Assembly: GCF_965219595.1 (NCBI RefSeq)
Contig: NZ_OZ244781.1
Span: 744,001 to 808,000, forward strand
Length of the DNA: 64,000 nt
Source: Poriferisodalis sp022821985
Lineage (GTDB): Bacteria; Actinomycetota; Acidimicrobiia; Acidimicrobiales; Poriferisodalaceae
Direction of reading: 5' to 3'
Within the stretch, counting starts at the first letter, position 1, and each line of letters starts with the position of its first letter. This document shows, piece after piece, positions 17,148 through 25,677 of the stretch. The notes beneath the pieces were generated by a model. It ran no database searches, was not told the DNA's origin, and saw nothing but the letters and a program-made list of their open reading frames with translations. The translations under genes and the position numbers were made by a program.

Positions 17148-18758
17148 TCAGGCCTTGGTCTGTGCGGTGAGCCAGTCGGTGAGGAGCTGCAGGAACTCTG
17201 GGGCGAATTCGGGCGCAAGTTCGGTGTACTCGTCGGGGCTGCCGGTGACCGCCGCTTGGAAGAGGTGGTTGGCGCCGGTGACGGTGCCGATGGCATAGCT
17301 CGGAATGGCAGATGCTGCGATCGCCTCGGACAGTGCTGCTGCGTTGGCTGCGGGCGGCACTTGGGTGTCGAGCTCGCCGAACAGCGCGAGCACCGGCACT
17401 TCGAGCTCGACGAGGTCTGGCCGGGGGTCGTGGGTGACCAAGGATCGGAAGTAGCGGCTACGCAGCGGGGACAGCTGCTGCTCGACAGAGATGTCCAGAA
17501 ATGCCTCCTCATCAGGGATCGACTCGCGTTGCTCCTCGGACATGGCTTCGAGTTCTCGACGGACCGCTTCCCGAGCGGACATCTCTGCCTCGCCCCAGCC
17601 TTCACCTCTCAGGATCGCCTGCAAGATCAGTTCCTGGTGAGCTTGTTGGCGAGCGATCTCGTCCGGCGGTGTGCCCGCTACCCTCAAAATACGAGGCAGC
17701 TGCATCCGCAGCAGCTCGTCACCCGGCACGGCGGAGCCCGCCAGAAGCGCCACGAACGCGATGCTGTGGGAGCGGTTGGCCACGATTGGGGCGATAAAGC
17801 CTCCTTCGCTGTGACCGATGAGGCCGATCCGATCGGCGTCAATGTCGGGGTGCGTGCGCAGCAGCTCGACTGCGGCCTCGACGTCACCTGCCCGATCTTC
17901 GAGGGTGGTGTGCGGGCCATAGCCATCCGAGCCGCCCACGCCCCGGTCGTCCCAGCGCAGCGAGGCGATGCCCGCCTGCGCGAGGTGACCGGCGAGATCG
18001 GCGAAGAGCCGGAACTGCCCGATGGTCACGTCGCGGTCCAGGTCGCCGCTGCCGTTGATGAGGACGACTGCAGGGTGGGGACCGTCGCCGTCAGGCAGGG
18101 CAACCTCGCCGGCCAGGACGAAGGCACCATTGGCGAAGGTCACTTCCTCGGAGCGGTGGCCATAGTCTGGGTCGGACTCTGCGGCAAAGTCCGGCTCGGC
18201 CCCATGACGGTGCAATCGGAAGGGTCCCGTATTGCTGAGCTGGGTGAATTCGCCCTCGATCACTCCGTCACGCAGCTCGCCATCCCACTTGATGAGCCCG
18301 AGCGGCGACTTCAGCTCAAAGCGCAAGCGCGTTCCCTCCAGCACGAGCTCGCTCAGCGGCAGTCCGATATTGCCCTGGACATCGATGGTGCCGCCGAGGC
18401 CGTCGTCGACGACATGCAGGTCGATCGCAAAGGGCAGGGTTCCCAGCCCTGGTACGTCGGCAGTGCCTTCCCAGCGGCCCTCGATCTCGGTCACAAGGCC
18501 GTCGCCGCCGTCCGGTTCCGCGAGTGCGGTAGTGCTCGGCGGCTGCGTCGCCAAGGTTGTTGACGAAACCGGCGCCGAGGTGGTGGCCGGAACTGCGGCA
18601 TCTGCCGTCTCGTCCTCGCGCTCAGCGGGCGCAGAGCCGGTCGTCGCGGTCGTGCTTCCCTCACCGGGTGCGTCGGTTGCGGCGCTGCATGCTGCGGAAG
18701 TGCCTGCCAGCAGCATCAGCGCAGCCGCTGCCGCTGCGACGGTCAGGGTTCGCTTCAT
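17148..18758 (-). CDS. exported alpha/beta-hydrolase lipoprotein
   Basis: This 536-residue lipoprotein begins with the signal VAAAAAALMLLAGTSAACS and a Ser/Thr-rich linker. A beta-rich domain (about 90-180, GRWEGTADVPGLG onward) precedes a C-terminal alpha/beta hydrolase. The Ser nucleophile is in GHSEGG, the acid in FGELDTQVPP and the His in GANHLFQ, with an oxyanion region WDDRGVGGSDG. It is probably a cell-surface esterase or peptidase-like hydrolase. It converges on the VapC45-like gene with a four-base gap. Confidence 0.85.
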   Translation of the reverse strand: MKRTLTVAAAAAALMLLAGTSAACSAATDAPGEGSTTATTGSAPAEREDETADAAVPATTSAPVSSTTLATQPPSTTALAEPDGGDGLVTEIEGRWEGTADVPGLGTLPFAIDLHVVDDGLGGTIDVQGNIGLPLSELVLEGTRLRFELKSPLGLIKWDGELRDGVIEGEFTQLSNTGPFRLHRHGAEPDFAAESDPDYGHRSEEVTFANGAFVLAGEVALPDGDGPHPAVVLINGSGDLDRDVTIGQFRLFADLAGHLAQAGIASLRWDDRGVGGSDGYGPHTTLEDRAGDVEAAVELLRTHPDIDADRIGLIGHSEGGFIAPIVANRSHSIAFVALLAGSAVPGDELLRMQLPRILRVAGTPPDEIARQQAHQELILQAILRGEGWGEAEMSAREAVRRELEAMSEEQRESIPDEEAFLDISVEQQLSPLRSRYFRSLVTHDPRPDLVELEVPVLALFGELDTQVPPAANAAALSEAIAASAIPSYAIGTVTGANHLFQAAVTGSPDEYTELAPEFAPEFLQLLTDWLTAQTKA

Positions 18759-18877
18759 GGCGTAGCGAGTATTGCGCGGTTGCTCCCGAATCCCTTCCGG
18801 TGAGGGTCGACGGCTGGACGGCGCACGCTGGTCGGCTGCTCGTTCGACGGTGGCGGCGACCTGAGAGACTGGGATGC

Positions 18878-19249
18878 GTGGCCCAGAACGTTCTCGGAGA
18901 CGAACTGCAGCCGTGCTCCTATGACCCGCTCACCGGCTGGTTCCGTGACGGCTGCTGCAACACCGACTCGGGCGACTTCGGCGTCCACACAGTGTGCGCG
19001 GTGATGACCGCAGAGTTCCTGGAGTTCTCCAAGTCGGCCGGCAACGACCTGTCGACGCCGCAGCCGGCCACGGGCTTCGACGGGCTGCGACCGGGCGACC
19101 AGTGGTGCCTGTGCGCCTCTCGCTGGACCGAAGCGCTCGAGGCGGGCGTCGCTCCCCCCGTGGTGCTGGAGTCGACCCACGCCCGCACTCTCGAGTGGGC
19201 AAGCCTGAGCGACCTCAACGCCCACCGCCACACCGGCAACGCCAACTGA
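18878..19249 (+). CDS. DUF2237 family protein, copy B
   Basis: This is the paralogue of the gene at 10797: same length (123 residues), same strand and about 87% identical by eye. Differences concentrate in a surface patch (residues 64-75) and the last three residues. The GTG start again follows GAGACT by seven bases, and about 25 bases of upstream sequence are conserved. The function is not known. Confidence 0.88.
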   Translation: MAQNVLGDELQPCSYDPLTGWFRDGCCNTDSGDFGVHTVCAVMTAEFLEFSKSAGNDLSTPQPATGFDGLRPGDQWCLCASRWTEALEAGVAPPVVLESTHARTLEWASLSDLNAHRHTGNAN

Positions 19250-19325
19250 CCCCCGCAGCGGCAGCGTCACATCGACTCGCCGGCTGCTCGCGCCCTAGGC
19301 CCTTCGGCGGGCGTAGCGTGGCGGT

Positions 19326-19703
19326 GTGGTCGCATCATTGCTGGCGGCCGCTGTGGCGCTTGCCCACGGGCTGCTGGCCGTCTTCATCGTGGTGGGCGCA
19401 CCGCTGGCTGCGCGCAGCCCCCGGTTGATGCGCTGGTACCTGGCTGCGCTGGCGCCGATCGCTGCGATCAACCTGCCCGGGTTGCCGTGCCCGCTGACGG
19501 TCTGGGAGCAAGATCTCTGGCGCCTCGCCGGTCAGACGCCGTATAGGGGCGGCTTCATCTCCCAGTACTTCGTCGAGCCGTTCTACGCCCCCGGATTAGA
19601 CGCTCGTGGAGAGACGGTTCTGCTGGTGGCAGTGACGGTCTGGTGCCTCGGCTGGCTGCTGTACGCCGCCGCGTCACGCCTGCGCCTGCGCGCCGCACGC
19701 TGA
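19326..19703 (+). CDS. DUF2784 membrane protein
   Basis: This 125-residue integral membrane protein has about four hydrophobic helices. The family pattern LAHGLLAVFIVVGAPLA, then LPGLPCPLTVWEQDL and FISQYFVEPFYAPGL is clear. The role is unknown. TAGCGT at 19314-19319 lies six bases before the GTG, so a leaderless transcript is likely. Confidence 0.85.
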   Translation: MVASLLAAAVALAHGLLAVFIVVGAPLAARSPRLMRWYLAALAPIAAINLPGLPCPLTVWEQDLWRLAGQTPYRGGFISQYFVEPFYAPGLDARGETVLLVAVTVWCLGWLLYAAASRLRLRAAR

Positions 19704-19711
19704 GCGGGGCG

Positions 19712-20161
19712 CTAGGTCTCGTCGGCTGGATCTGCTCGTTGCAGCCAGAGGTCGAGTGTTGCGGTCGTCCACGTCGGCACACCGGTGCCCAGAAAGTCGT
19801 TGTCGTTGGTCCACACTCCGGCGCCGAGCGACAACGCGCACGCCACGACAGGCCAATCGTCTGGGTCGCGCAACGAACGGGCCCGCGCCTCGTCTTCACG
19901 TGCCAAGTAGATCGGCTCGGCGACGATGTCGACGTTCCCCATGACCGCCTCCAGGCAAGCCGTCACCAGGTCACGCTGTGTCGTCGGCGCGAGCCCGTGC
20001 TGCTCGCCGAATCGCTCTATTCGGGCAGGAAGCATCCACTGCGTCTCCTGCCACATGCGTTCGGGGAGAAACAGGTCGAGGCGGTTGTCACGCAGGCGCT
20101 CCCGTCCGGCCTCCCGCAGCAGTTCGCCGACGAGAACGCTGGTGTCAACGACGAGCCTCAT
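19712..20161 (-). CDS. PIN-domain toxin (VapC-like)
   Basis: This 149-residue PIN ribonuclease has the active-site acids in LVVDTSVLVGELLRE, a middle acidic segment (PERMWQETQ), DPDDWPVVACAL and a terminal TNDNDFLGTGVPTW. It overlaps the Phd-like antitoxin gene upstream by 17 bases, an unusually long coupling overlap. Confidence 0.82.
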   Translation of the reverse strand: MRLVVDTSVLVGELLREAGRERLRDNRLDLFLPERMWQETQWMLPARIERFGEQHGLAPTTQRDLVTACLEAVMGNVDIVAEPIYLAREDEARARSLRDPDDWPVVACALSLGAGVWTNDNDFLGTGVPTWTTATLDLWLQRADPADET

Positions 20162-20498
20162 CGGGTTGGGGGACCCAGTGCGCGGTCGAATAGACCACCC
20201 CCGCTGACGGGTCGTCGCTCACCCGAGCGGTCTGCAGCTGGATTCTCCAGTCGCTGCCGTCGCCGGCACCGACGATCTCAGACACCAATTCGTCCTCGCT
20301 CAAACCCCGCTCTTCGAGCACTTCGGTGACCAGAACGTCCAAGCGCTCGAGTGCTTGCGCCCCTGCGCGCCGGTCCTTGGCGACAATCGGGACGAAGAAG
20401 CCGACCGGCTCGCCGTGCTTCTCGATGACGAGCGTCTCGCCGGAGCCGATCAGCTTCGTCGCATGGTCGCGGAACTCCCGCACCCCGACTGACCTCAT
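20145..20498 (-). CDS. Phd/YefM-type antitoxin
   Basis: The 117-residue protein begins MRSVGVREFRDHATKLIGSG, then LVIEKHGEPVGFFVPI, the standard Phd/YefM DNA-binding fold. The C-terminal tail is longer than usual and would wrap the PIN toxin. GGAGG nine bases upstream of the ATG supports the start. It should neutralise the PIN protein and repress the pair. Confidence 0.8.
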   Translation of the reverse strand: MRSVGVREFRDHATKLIGSGETLVIEKHGEPVGFFVPIVAKDRRAGAQALERLDVLVTEVLEERGLSEDELVSEIVGAGDGSDWRIQLQTARVSDDPSAGVVYSTAHWVPQPDEARR

Positions 20499-20743
20499 CT
20501 GAGCCGCCTCCCGCACCGTTGAGCTGGTTTGTGACCACAAGCGTAGCCACACCGCCTCGTGCCCGGACGACCGCCGATGCCGGCGACTCGGTGGGTCGAG
20601 CCCGTATCTCGTGATGGTTCGGTCGTGTCGAATTCCTTCATGGCGTTTGACTAGCCGGTGAGGTCGCCCTCCAAGAAGTGAATTTCCGGCGAGCTGACAA
20701 CTGCCGCTGATTGCGGTAGGCGAGCGCCTGCTGCGGCGGCGCA

Positions 20744-21133
20744 ATGTCGGGCGGGCAGACTGCGGGGGTGCGCGTTTTGTGGCGCGGATTGACGCTGGCT
20801 TGCCCGTCGTGCGGGGGTCGCGGCCTGTTTCGACGCTGGGGGCTGTTTGCCATGCGAGAGCGGTGCCCGAGCTGCGGCCTGAAGTTCGAGCGCATGGAAG
20901 GTCACTGGCTGGGCGCCGTGGCGGTGAACACGGTCGTGTCCGCAACCGCCGTGATCCTGACCGTCGTGGTGGCCATGCTCGTCTGGGGCACAGACGTCAG
21001 CCGCGGCTTGCTGCTGGCAATCGCAGCACCCGTCGGCGTGGTGGTGCCAGTGCTGTTCGACCCGGTGTCGCGCACACTGTGGACGGCGATCGACGCACTG
21101 GTCAGGCCACCGACCCCGGCCGACTTCGACTGA
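20744..21133 (+). CDS. DUF983 zinc-ribbon membrane protein
   Basis: This 129-residue DUF983 protein has an N-terminal zinc ribbon (CPSCGGRGLF, then RCPSCGLKFER) and two transmembrane helices (AVAVNTVVSATAVILTVVVA and LLAIAAPVGVVVPVLF). It probably sits in the inner membrane. The function is unknown. It is separated by 37 bases from the sulfatase gene, which has its own -10 box. Confidence 0.82.
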   Translation: MSGGQTAGVRVLWRGLTLACPSCGGRGLFRRWGLFAMRERCPSCGLKFERMEGHWLGAVAVNTVVSATAVILTVVVAMLVWGTDVSRGLLLAIAAPVGVVVPVLFDPVSRTLWTAIDALVRPPTPADFD

Positions 21134-21170
21134 TCCAACCGGTGCCGAGGCTGGGTGTAGGTTCCGCTCG

Positions 21171-22721
21171 GTGACGCGCTCGGGACGACGCCCGAACATC
21201 CTCGTCGTGATGGCGGATCAGCTGGCGCCCCACTTCACCGGTGCGTACGGCCATCCGGTGGTGCAGACCCCGGCGCTGGATGCGCTCGTCGAGCGCGGCG
21301 TGCGCTTCGATGCGGCGTACTGCAACTTCCCGCTGTGCGCGCCGTCACGGTTCTCGATGCTGTCGGGCCAGCTGCCGGCGTCGATCGGAGCGTGGGACAA
21401 CGGCGCTGAGTTCGCGGCGTCTGTGCCGACGCTGACGCACTACCTGCGACTGCTGGGCTACCGCACGACGCTGTCGGGCAAGATGCACTTCATCGGTCCC
21501 GACCAGCTCCATGGCTTCGAGCAGCGCCTCACCACCGACATCTACCCCTCGGGCTTTGCGCTCACGCCCGACTGGGATGCGGCGTCGGGGCCGCCGAGCG
21601 ACTGGTACACCATGGCCACCCTGTCCGAAGCGGGCCCGGTGGTCACCAACTACCAGCACGATTTCGACGAGGAAGTCGGGTTCGCTGCGGTGCGGCACCT
21701 CTATGACCTGGCCCGTGCCCCCGACGAGCGGCCGTTCTTCGTGGTGGCCTCGTTCACCCATCCCCACGATCCCTACGAGGCTCGGCCGCAGTGGTGGGAT
21801 CTGTACGACCACGACAGCATCGACCTGCCCGACCCGATCGCTCCCGACGCCGTCGATGCGCACACCCGGCGGCTGCGCCAGGGCATCGGGGCCGACGGCG
21901 TCGGCTTCACCGAGGAGCAGTGCCGCAACGCCCGCCACGGCTACTACGCCAACACCAGCTATTTCGACTCGTGGGTCGGGCGCCTGGTGGAGGTGCTGGA
22001 CCAGACGGGCCGCACCGACGACACCGTCGTGATCGCCATCAGCGACCACGGCGACATGCTGGGCGACCGCGGCACGTTCTTCAAGATGTGCTTCTTCGAG
22101 CGGGCCGCGCGGGTGCCGTTCGTGATGGCCGGGCCGGGCGTGGCCAACCGTGCCGTGCCCGATGTGTGCTCGCTGGTCGACCTGCTGCCGACGCTGCTCG
22201 ACATTGCGACCGACGGGGGCAGTGACGGCTGGCCCGAGATGAGCACGCCGCCGGCGGGGCGCAGCCTGTGGGAGCTGGCGTCGGGCGGTGGTGGCAGCGG
22301 CGCCGGTGGCGAGGGCGACGGCGAGGCGCTCGGCGAGTACACGGCGGTGCTGACCACCCAGCCGATGTTCATGATCCGCCGGGGGCGCCACAAGTGGATC
22401 CACTGCGAGGGCGACCCGGCCCTGCTGTACGACCTGGTCGACGATCCGCTCGAGCGCAACAACCTGGCGGCTGATCCTGCCCATGCCGATCTGGTCGCAG
22501 CGTTCGCTGCGGAAACCGCTGAGCGCTGGGACAGCGCCGCGCTGCGCGATCAAGTCCTGGCGTCGCAACGCTCCCGGCGGGTAGTGAGCGCCGCGGCACA
22601 CGCCGCCGGCATCGACTGGTGGGACTACAGCCCCCAGCGAAACGCCGCCGGCGAGTACGTCCGCGACGGCATGAACTGGCTGCACACCAGCCGAGGCAGC
22701 CGCATCCCCACCCCTCCCTGA
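21171..22721 (+). CDS. betC: choline-sulfatase-like sulfatase
   Basis: This type I sulfatase has 516 residues. The formylglycine signature is C56-A-P-S-R60, metal ligands lie in VVMADQL near the start, SDHGDML is the later metal site and GKMHFIGPDQLHGFE is a choline-sulfatase hallmark. The C-terminal WDYSPQRNAAGEYVRDGMNW matches the choline-sulfatase C-terminal extension. It would hydrolyse choline-O-sulfate to choline and sulfate if the assignment holds. GTG lies seven bases after TAGGTT (21158-21163), so a leaderless start is likely. No choline transporter or bet genes are nearby. Confidence 0.8.
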   Translation: MTRSGRRPNILVVMADQLAPHFTGAYGHPVVQTPALDALVERGVRFDAAYCNFPLCAPSRFSMLSGQLPASIGAWDNGAEFAASVPTLTHYLRLLGYRTTLSGKMHFIGPDQLHGFEQRLTTDIYPSGFALTPDWDAASGPPSDWYTMATLSEAGPVVTNYQHDFDEEVGFAAVRHLYDLARAPDERPFFVVASFTHPHDPYEARPQWWDLYDHDSIDLPDPIAPDAVDAHTRRLRQGIGADGVGFTEEQCRNARHGYYANTSYFDSWVGRLVEVLDQTGRTDDTVVIAISDHGDMLGDRGTFFKMCFFERAARVPFVMAGPGVANRAVPDVCSLVDLLPTLLDIATDGGSDGWPEMSTPPAGRSLWELASGGGGSGAGGEGDGEALGEYTAVLTTQPMFMIRRGRHKWIHCEGDPALLYDLVDDPLERNNLAADPAHADLVAAFAAETAERWDSAALRDQVLASQRSRRVVSAAAHAAGIDWWDYSPQRNAAGEYVRDGMNWLHTSRGSRIPTPP

Positions 22722-22823
22722 CCAGCAGCTCCGCCGAAGCCACTTTCGTCTATGTCGGCACGCCGGTGCCCAGGATGTGGCCGTCGCCCGCGTGCGCGAA
22801 CCAGGCCGCCGGCGACCGCCGCC

Positions 22824-24146
22824 TCACACGCTCCGTGTCTCGCCGGTTCGGCGGAGGAAGGCGTCGTAGGGGTCGGCGTCGTCTTCCTGGTCGATGATGG
22901 CTTTCTCCTTGGGGAGCGCTTCGAGCACGTCGTTGACGAACGTGACGAGGGCCTCGGGGTTCTCGACCTGCCGGCCGGCGGCTCGGGAGAGCTCGTTGCG
23001 GTGCTCGATGAACTCGTAGATGAGCTGGGCATCGTCGAGCCGGTCGCGGTACCGGGCCGGGATCGCGGCGATGACCGGTTCGTAGCGCTCCGACAGCCAG
23101 CGGTAGGCCTTCACTGCCTCGGGCAGCGGTCCGCCGGCGTCGTGCTCGAGCGACAGGCCGTAGGCGTCGAGCGCATTGAGCAGCGTGCGGGCCTGGTTCT
23201 CCTGCACTTCCAGCCCGGTCAGCTTGCGCAGGCGCAGATGGGCGTGCCCCTCCTCCACCACGACAGGCCGGATGCGCAGCCGCGAGCCGTCGGACGACTG
23301 CACCACAGACAGCTCCTCCACGTCGAAGCCCATCGCGTTCAGGCGCTGGATCCGCTCGTTGATGCGCCACCGCTCGTCGGCGGAGATCTCGTCTTCGCGC
23401 GTGAGCTCCGCCCACACCCGGTGGTACCGATCGAGCAGGTCGTCGGTGATCTCGACCGGGTCGACATCTTCCTCCAGCAGCCCGCCGGCAATGGCGTCGT
23501 ACAGGCCGCCGGTGATGTTCTCGACGCCGAGCTCGAGGTCGTGTCGGCGCAGCGCATCGCTGAGAGCCGGACGACATTCGGCGGTCTCGGCATCGACCAG
23601 GTACGCCATCAGGGCGCCCGCATCACGCCGGAACAGGATGTTCGCCAGCGAGATGTCGCCCCAGTACACGCCCTCGAGATGCAGCCTGGTGAACAGCACC
23701 ACCGCCGCGTCGAGGAGCCGGTCGCGCAGCAGCGACGGCGAGGTGGTGCGGAACAGGTACTGGTACGGCAGGGCGAAGTCCAAGAAGCGGGTCACGAGCA
23801 CCGACTGCAGCAACGAGCCGTCGGCGCCGCGCCGCCCGCTCACCACGCCCACGGCACGCACCGCTGGCAGCCGCTCGTCCTCGAGGTGGCGCAGCACGCG
23901 GTACTCGTGCTTGGCCTGCGCCTGCTCGGTCTCCTTGAGGGCATAGACCCGGCCGTCGTACTGCACCATGCGCACGACGTGGCGGCTGAGCCCCCGCCGC
24001 ACCCGGATCAGCCGCTCGGTGACGTCGTGCCATTCCGCCAGCGGCCGGTCCCACGGCAGATCCAGGTAGTCGGGATGCCCCTGCCGGGTGAGGATCGTGA
24101 GCCCCGACTCAGCCGCAGGCTCAGGCCCCGACGACTGCACAGTCAT
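22824..24146 (-). CDS. DUF4032 protein with a kinase-like fold
   Basis: This 440-residue protein pairs an N-terminal protein-kinase/LPS-kinase-like lobe with a C-terminal DUF4032 region. VYALKETEQAQAKHEYRVLRH resembles the nucleotide-binding Lys and Glu, VYWGDISLANILF is a degenerate catalytic loop (HxD replaced by WGD) and YLVDAETAE replaces DFG. A pseudo- or atypical kinase is likely. The ATG at 24146 lies inside the upstream small gene's last codons, a 26-base overlap that indicates coupling. Confidence 0.78.
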   Translation of the reverse strand: MTVQSSGPEPAAESGLTILTRQGHPDYLDLPWDRPLAEWHDVTERLIRVRRGLSRHVVRMVQYDGRVYALKETEQAQAKHEYRVLRHLEDERLPAVRAVGVVSGRRGADGSLLQSVLVTRFLDFALPYQYLFRTTSPSLLRDRLLDAAVVLFTRLHLEGVYWGDISLANILFRRDAGALMAYLVDAETAECRPALSDALRRHDLELGVENITGGLYDAIAGGLLEEDVDPVEITDDLLDRYHRVWAELTREDEISADERWRINERIQRLNAMGFDVEELSVVQSSDGSRLRIRPVVVEEGHAHLRLRKLTGLEVQENQARTLLNALDAYGLSLEHDAGGPLPEAVKAYRWLSERYEPVIAAIPARYRDRLDDAQLIYEFIEHRNELSRAAGRQVENPEALVTFVNDVLEALPKEKAIIDQEDDADPYDAFLRRTGETRSV

Positions 24147-24489
24147 CGATCTCGCGGACGAGGCTGGTGCCGCTGCCGGGCTGGCTCTCCCATTCCCATT
24201 CCTCGTGCAGCTCCAGCGAGCCGTCATCTGACACGACGATGCGGCTGCGGCAGTGCCCGTTGGCCGTGGTGCCGCTCGTGGTCACGTGCGAGTACCGGAA
24301 GTCCAAGCCGTCGCCGTCGCGCCGCCCGACGAGATGACCGAGCCGCACAGTGCCGCCCTCATAGCGGGCCCACACGACCCCGTCGGATTCCTCGTGGTAC
24401 TCGAAGCGCGTCTCCGAGCCCACATCGCCCGCAGGATCATTCGAGACACCGGCAAATGTGCGCCCGTCAAGACTCGGTGCAGTACCCAT
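24121..24489 (-). CDS. small beta-rich protein of unknown function
   Basis: This 122-residue protein has alternating aromatic/charged strands (FEYHEESDGVVWARYEGG, LDFRYSHVTTSG, SLELHEEWEWES). It resembles a family that databases sometimes label N-acetylglutamate synthase, though I see no acetyltransferase motif. The ATG follows TAGCTT (24496-24501) by six bases on the minus strand, a leaderless layout. It is co-transcribed with the DUF4032 gene. Confidence 0.65.
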   Translation of the reverse strand: MGTAPSLDGRTFAGVSNDPAGDVGSETRFEYHEESDGVVWARYEGGTVRLGHLVGRRDGDGLDFRYSHVTTSGTTANGHCRSRIVVSDDGSLELHEEWEWESQPGSGTSLVREIDDCAVVGA

Positions 24490-24581
24490 CAGCGCAAGCT
24501 ATCCACCGAGCAGCACCGGTCCGGTTGGCGCATCAGCTCCGGCAGGCAAACGCGGCTGCAGTGCGGGAACGGCCGGTCGCG

Positions 24582-24587
24582 TAGTTT
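24582..24587 (+). promoter_or_regulatory. -10 box (TAGTTT) six bases before an ATC codon
   Basis: The spacing is the same as for the neighbouring leaderless genes, but the codon in the start position is ATC (24594), not ATG or GTG. It points to the upstream limit of the DUF1971 reading frame. Confidence 0.4.
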
Positions 24588-24593
24588 CGGCTC

Positions 24594-24890
24594 ATCACGC
24601 CTGACAGTCCACGGGTTCCCGCCGGGGCCACGCCGGCGCGCCGAACGCCCGCCTTCGACGCCGCCAACGTCCCCCCGGCACTCATCAGGTCTCATGTGAC
24701 GTCGACATGGGCCGAACTCGTCGTGCTCGACGGATCGGTGCTGTTCGTCGACGACACCCCACGGCGAGTCCGTGCAGCGGCGGGAGAACGCGTGCCGATC
24801 ATGCCCGGCGTCCGCCACCACATCGAACCGGCGCCCGATGCCGCGTTCTACATCCAGTTCTACGAACGCACGCTGGAATCCGCCGACTGA
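24594..24890 (+). CDS. DUF1971-type small cupin, non-canonical start?
   Basis: Similarity to DUF1971/tellurite-resistance-like cupins starts well before the first GTG (24696). The in-frame sequence VPAGATPARRTPAFDAANVP precedes WAELVVLDGSVLFVD, PRRVRAAAGERVPI and VRHHIEPAPDAAFYIQFYE. No ATG, GTG or TTG occurs between the stop at 24582 and 24696. An ATC at 24594, six bases after TAGTTT, is the best candidate. The gene is either initiated at AUC, truncated to the 64-residue GTG form (24696-24890), or decayed. The family barrel needs the N-terminal strand. Confidence 0.55.
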   Translation: MTPDSPRVPAGATPARRTPAFDAANVPPALIRSHVTSTWAELVVLDGSVLFVDDTPRRVRAAAGERVPIMPGVRHHIEPAPDAAFYIQFYERTLESAD

Positions 24891-24916
24891 GCTGAGGCGC
24901 CGGCGAACCGGCTCGC

Positions 24917-24982
24917 GCTGGGGTCCATTTATTCGTTTGGCGGCCAGAGTCGTCAGACCTAGCGTCGCTGGGGTGTCGAGCA
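24917..24982 (+). repeat. dispersed intergenic repeat, copy 1
   Basis: This 66-bp copy aligns with 27382-27449 almost throughout: GCTGGGG-TCC, an AT patch, TTTGGCGG, CAGAC-TA-CGTCGC-GGGGTGTCGAGCA. It contains a TAGCGT -10-like box and ends 29 bases before the VapB gene. This copy lacks the left arm of the hairpin found at copy 2. Confidence 0.7.
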
Positions 24983-25011
24983 ACTCTGGTGCGCTGAGTA
25001 AGATGATCGGT

Positions 25012-25263
25012 ATGACAGCCACGAAGAGCCGGCTCACGATCACTGTCGACGCCGACATCGCTGACCAGGTGAAGGCGCTCGTAGCCCAAGGTGGCGCGCC
25101 GAACGTGTCGGCCTACGTCGAACATGCCGTGAAGTGCCAGCTCGCAGCCGATGCCGACTTCGACGTGCTGCTGGCCACGATGCTCGACGAAACCGGCGGG
25201 CCGCTCACACCCGACGAACGCGCCGCCGCGAGGCGTGTGCTGTCGGGCGAGGCTGCTGCCTGA
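25012..25263 (+). CDS. VapB-type antitoxin
   Basis: The 83-residue protein opens with a ribbon-helix-helix-like segment (KSRLTITVDADIADQVKALV) followed by a charged tail (LTPDERAAARRVL). It lies just before a PIN gene and should be its antitoxin and autorepressor. The ATG at 25012 fits the start of the strand MTATKSRLTI. The upstream region is the dispersed repeat, which may supply the promoter. Confidence 0.78.
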   Translation: MTATKSRLTITVDADIADQVKALVAQGGAPNVSAYVEHAVKCQLAADADFDVLLATMLDETGGPLTPDERAAARRVLSGEAAA

Positions 25264-25268
25264 GCGGC

Positions 25269-25637
25269 GTGGTCATCGACACCGGGGCACTCATCGCGTG
25301 GGAACGCGCGACCCGCACCATGGTTGCGCTCGTCGCAGAGGCGCGGGCTATCGGTACGACGCTGACGGTCCCGGCTGGCTGTGTCGCCCAGGCATGGCGA
25401 AATCCACGCCGTCAGGCACGTCTCGCAGCGCTGCTGCGCAGACCCGAGATCAACATCGTCCCGTTAGATGCCAGCGATGCGCGTCGAGTCGGCGTACTGC
25501 TGGCTTCAACGCAGACCACCGACACCGTCGACGCGCATGTCGCCGTTTGTGCACTGCGCCGAGGCCAGCCGGTGCTCACCAGCGACCCAGGCGACCTGGC
25601 TCGCCTATCGGCTGACATCCGAACGGTCCGCGTCTAG
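25269..25637 (+). CDS. VapC-type PIN toxin
   Basis: This 122-residue PIN ribonuclease starts VVIDTGALIAWERA and carries TTDTVDAHVAVCALRRG and LTSDPGDLARLSADI, the standard acidic positions. The GTG at 25269 is six bases after the antitoxin stop. It cleaves RNA in the family's known mechanism; target unknown. Confidence 0.82.
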   Translation: MVIDTGALIAWERATRTMVALVAEARAIGTTLTVPAGCVAQAWRNPRRQARLAALLRRPEINIVPLDASDARRVGVLLASTQTTDTVDAHVAVCALRRGQPVLTSDPGDLARLSADIRTVRV

Positions 25638-25677
25638 CCACCGAGGCACCGGCGGGCAGCCTCGCTCAGTGCGGCGG

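Noticed and set aside
22745..22790. Minus-strand GHILGTGVPT then stop, similar to the PIN-domain tail at 19780
   Set aside because: Ten residues only, with no PIN-like sequence upstream in frame. Probably chance in GC-rich sequence.
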